A stretch of 25,688 bases of DNA from an uncultured Bacteroidales bacterium (GTDB lineage: Bacteria; Bacteroidota; Bacteroidia; Bacteroidales; Bacteroidaceae). Within the stretch, counting starts at the first letter, position 1. Every line of letters starts with the position of its first letter. The stretch spans positions 1 to 25,688 of the forward strand of contig CACZRQ010000156.1 in assembly GCA_902783615.1 (NCBI GenBank). The letters run 5' to 3'. The position numbers and the translations under genes were made by a program. Below the pieces are notes generated by a model. That model saw nothing but the letters and a program-made list of their open reading frames with translations, was not told where the DNA came from and did not search any database. Positions 24,943 to 25,688 of this stretch are shown here, piece by piece.

Positions 24943-24974
24943 CAAAGTTAAAAATATTTTTGGAAACGAACAAA
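24943..24974 (-). promoter_or_regulatory. Promoter of the TlpA-esterase-ASCH-prs run
   Basis: Minus strand: TTTG (24974-24971), 20 bases, TAACTTTG (24950-24943), both boxes matching the Bacteroidetes primary sigma consensus. It lies about 37 bases before the TlpA-like start. Confidence 0.72.
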
Positions 24975-25014
24975 CAAACAATGAATAAAAAGAGCAATGA
25001 TATAGCTATTGACC

Positions 25015-25226
25015 CAATGAACATTATAAATGTATCATTGTATTCCGTAGGTTCTACGAACCCACGGCTATTATGAGGGTGACGCCTTCGGCGTCATAAA
25101 AGCACACCCAGATGATGGGTACCTTACAGGGCTATACCTTGTGGGATAATGTTACACAGGGGCTACGTCCTTACGGACTCACCCCTGCCTGTGTTCTGTC
25201 ACTCCTACGGGGCTATTATGTAACAC
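25015..25226. repeat. Array of consecutive hairpins in a 392-base non-coding gap
   Basis: Between the TlpA start and the rpsP stop no gene is visible. Within it almost every segment is self-complementary. The units are: 25015-25040 (11 pairs with one bulge, CAATGAACATT/AATGTaTCATTG); 25045-25067 (CCGTAGGTTC/GAACCCACGG, one mismatch); 25081-25095 (GACGCC-TTC-GGCGTC); 25106-25120 (ACCCA/TGGGT); 25126-25142 (ACAGGG/CCTTGT); and 25157-25187 (CAGGGG/CCCCTG around GTCC/GGAC). The last is enclosed by TGTTACA (25150-25156) and TGTAACA (25219-25225). The string GGCTATTATG occurs twice (25067-25076, 25211-25220). It looks like a REP/BIME-type dispersed element; that class is my inference. Confidence 0.65.
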
Positions 25227-25243
25227 TTTAGTCTCTTGCAAAT

Positions 25244-25274
25244 AAAAAAACCTCCCCAGAAATCTGGAGAGGTT
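25244..25274 (-). terminator. Rho-independent terminator of rpsP
   Basis: Minus strand: AACCTCTCCAG (25274-25264), 4-base loop, CTGGGGAGGTT (25259-25249), 11 pairs with one wobble, then a run of T (A at 25244-25250 on plus). It is 24 bases after the rpsP stop. Confidence 0.9.
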
Positions 25275-25297
25275 GTTCTTTCAGGCGAAGTTCCACT

Positions 25298-25688
25298 TTA
25301 TTCAGCGGCAGGAGCCTCTGCAGTTGCTTCAGCAGCAGCCTCTTCTGCAGCCTTGGCAGCTTCCTCAGCAGCCTTGGCAGCCTCTTCTGCAGCCTTCTTC
25401 TCAGCCAGAGCCTTAGCCTTAGCCTCGTTAACCTTCTTCTCTGCTTCCAAGCGAGCACTTGCCACAGCCTTCTTATCAGCAGCAGCCTTGTCAGCCACAG
25501 CCTTCAAGCCATTCTGCTTGTCTTTCTTCCAAGCCTCGAAACGCTTCTCAGCTTCAGCCTCGTCGAAAGCACCCTTCTTAACACCTGTCAGCAGGTGTTT
25601 CATCAGGTAAACGCCTTCATGAGACAGAATGTTGCGTACAGTGTCGGTTGGCTGTGCACCTACATTAACCCAATACAGTGCACGTTCG
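25298..25688 (-). CDS. rpsP: 30S ribosomal protein S16, C-terminal part with long tail (cut by window edge)
   Basis: The frame is open to the window end; the 130 residues present begin ERALYWVNVGAQPTDTVRNIL, SHEGVYLMKHLL, then GVKKGAFDEAEAEKRFEAWK. This is the second half of Bacteroidetes S16, a small-subunit protein needed for 30S assembly. The N-terminal half lies beyond 25688. The Met at 25603 is internal, not a start. After about residue 60 the sequence becomes an extended tail of Ala, Lys and Glu (KAVADKAAADKKAVASARLEAEKK and three AEEAAKA-type heptads) ending in EAPAAE, probably a charged helix then a flexible end. Such tails are seen on S16 in this phylum but are absent from the roughly 80-residue E. 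coli protein. Confidence 0.95.
   Translation of the reverse strand, partial: ERALYWVNVGAQPTDTVRNILSHEGVYLMKHLLTGVKKGAFDEAEAEKRFEAWKKDKQNGLKAVADKAAADKKAVASARLEAEKKVNEAKAKALAEKKAAEEAAKAAEEAAKAAEEAAAEATAEAPAAE
25335..25397 (-). repeat. Three 21-base tandem repeats in the rpsP tail
   Basis: Units at 25335-25355, 25356-25376 and 25377-25397, each a variant of GCAGCCTCTTCTGCAGCCTTG (plus strand shown in part: GCAGCC.TCTGCAGCCTT). They encode three copies of a seven-residue Ala/Glu/Lys unit. The first and third differ only at the last base, and the middle one at a few positions, so copy number may vary between strains. Confidence 0.8.

Noticed and set aside
24981..25076. 31-codon plus-strand ORF (MNKKSNDIAIDP...)
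   Set aside because: It runs into the hairpin array, its stop is inside one of the repeated GGCTATTATG strings, and no promoter or conservation can be shown. Probably chance.
25015..25226. Hairpin array considered as a CRISPR
   Set aside because: The palindromes differ from each other in sequence and there are no equal-length direct repeats with spacers.

Overview
The window reads as chromosomal DNA of a Bacteroidales bacterium, most likely Prevotella or a close relative. Three kinds of evidence support this. Promoters use the Bacteroidetes -7 box TAnnTTTG, in several cases with a TTTG or TTGG box about 18-20 bases upstream. Many proteins belong to families typical of that phylum: DUF4421, DUF3943, DUF4369-TlpA lipoproteins, GH109, and ribosomal protein S16 with a long Ala/Lys/Glu tail. 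Start codons generally lack strong Shine-Dalgarno sequences. The genus is an inference. Almost all of the window is core-type or envelope/metabolic sequence. I see no phage, plasmid, IS or CRISPR.

Layout. (1) 1-6295, minus: a DNA-repair operon encoding an AddA-like helicase-nuclease, an AddB-like nuclease with an Fe-S cluster motif, and recR (cut by the window start). Its junctions are 4-base stop/start overlaps. (2) 6430-7464, plus: galE, divergent from the repair operon with overlapping promoters. It is followed by a possible small RNA that ends in a strong terminator. (3) 7762-11140, minus: two outer-membrane-type proteins, DUF3943 with N-terminal surface repeats and then DUF4421. (4) 11250-14616, minus: a translationally coupled set of GH109-type lipoprotein, N-acetylhexosamine-kinase-like protein and AraC regulator, which looks like a GalNAc salvage unit.

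(5) 14727-19479, plus: an envelope operon of class A penicillin-binding protein, a fusion of an HPPK(FolK)-like domain to CMP-KDO synthetase (KdsB), and an M16 peptidase homologue lacking the zinc motif. (6) 19532-20698, plus: a secreted protein with 14 MORN repeats, with a promoter that would give an almost leaderless mRNA. (7) 20773-24905, minus: TlpA-like thiol-disulfide lipoprotein, CE1-type esterase, ASCH-like protein and prs, probably one transcript from a good promoter at 24943-24974. Two adjacent hairpins separate prs from the MORN gene, each with its T-tract on a different strand. (8) 25015-25226: a non-coding array of consecutive hairpins. (9) 25298-25688, minus: the C-terminal part of rpsP.

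The items most worth a second look are the HPPK-like/KdsB fusion, the hairpin array near the right end, the putative RNA after galE, the GH109-kinase-AraC unit, and the inactive-looking M16 protein in an envelope operon. Nothing here is a clearly new multi-gene defence or mobile system.
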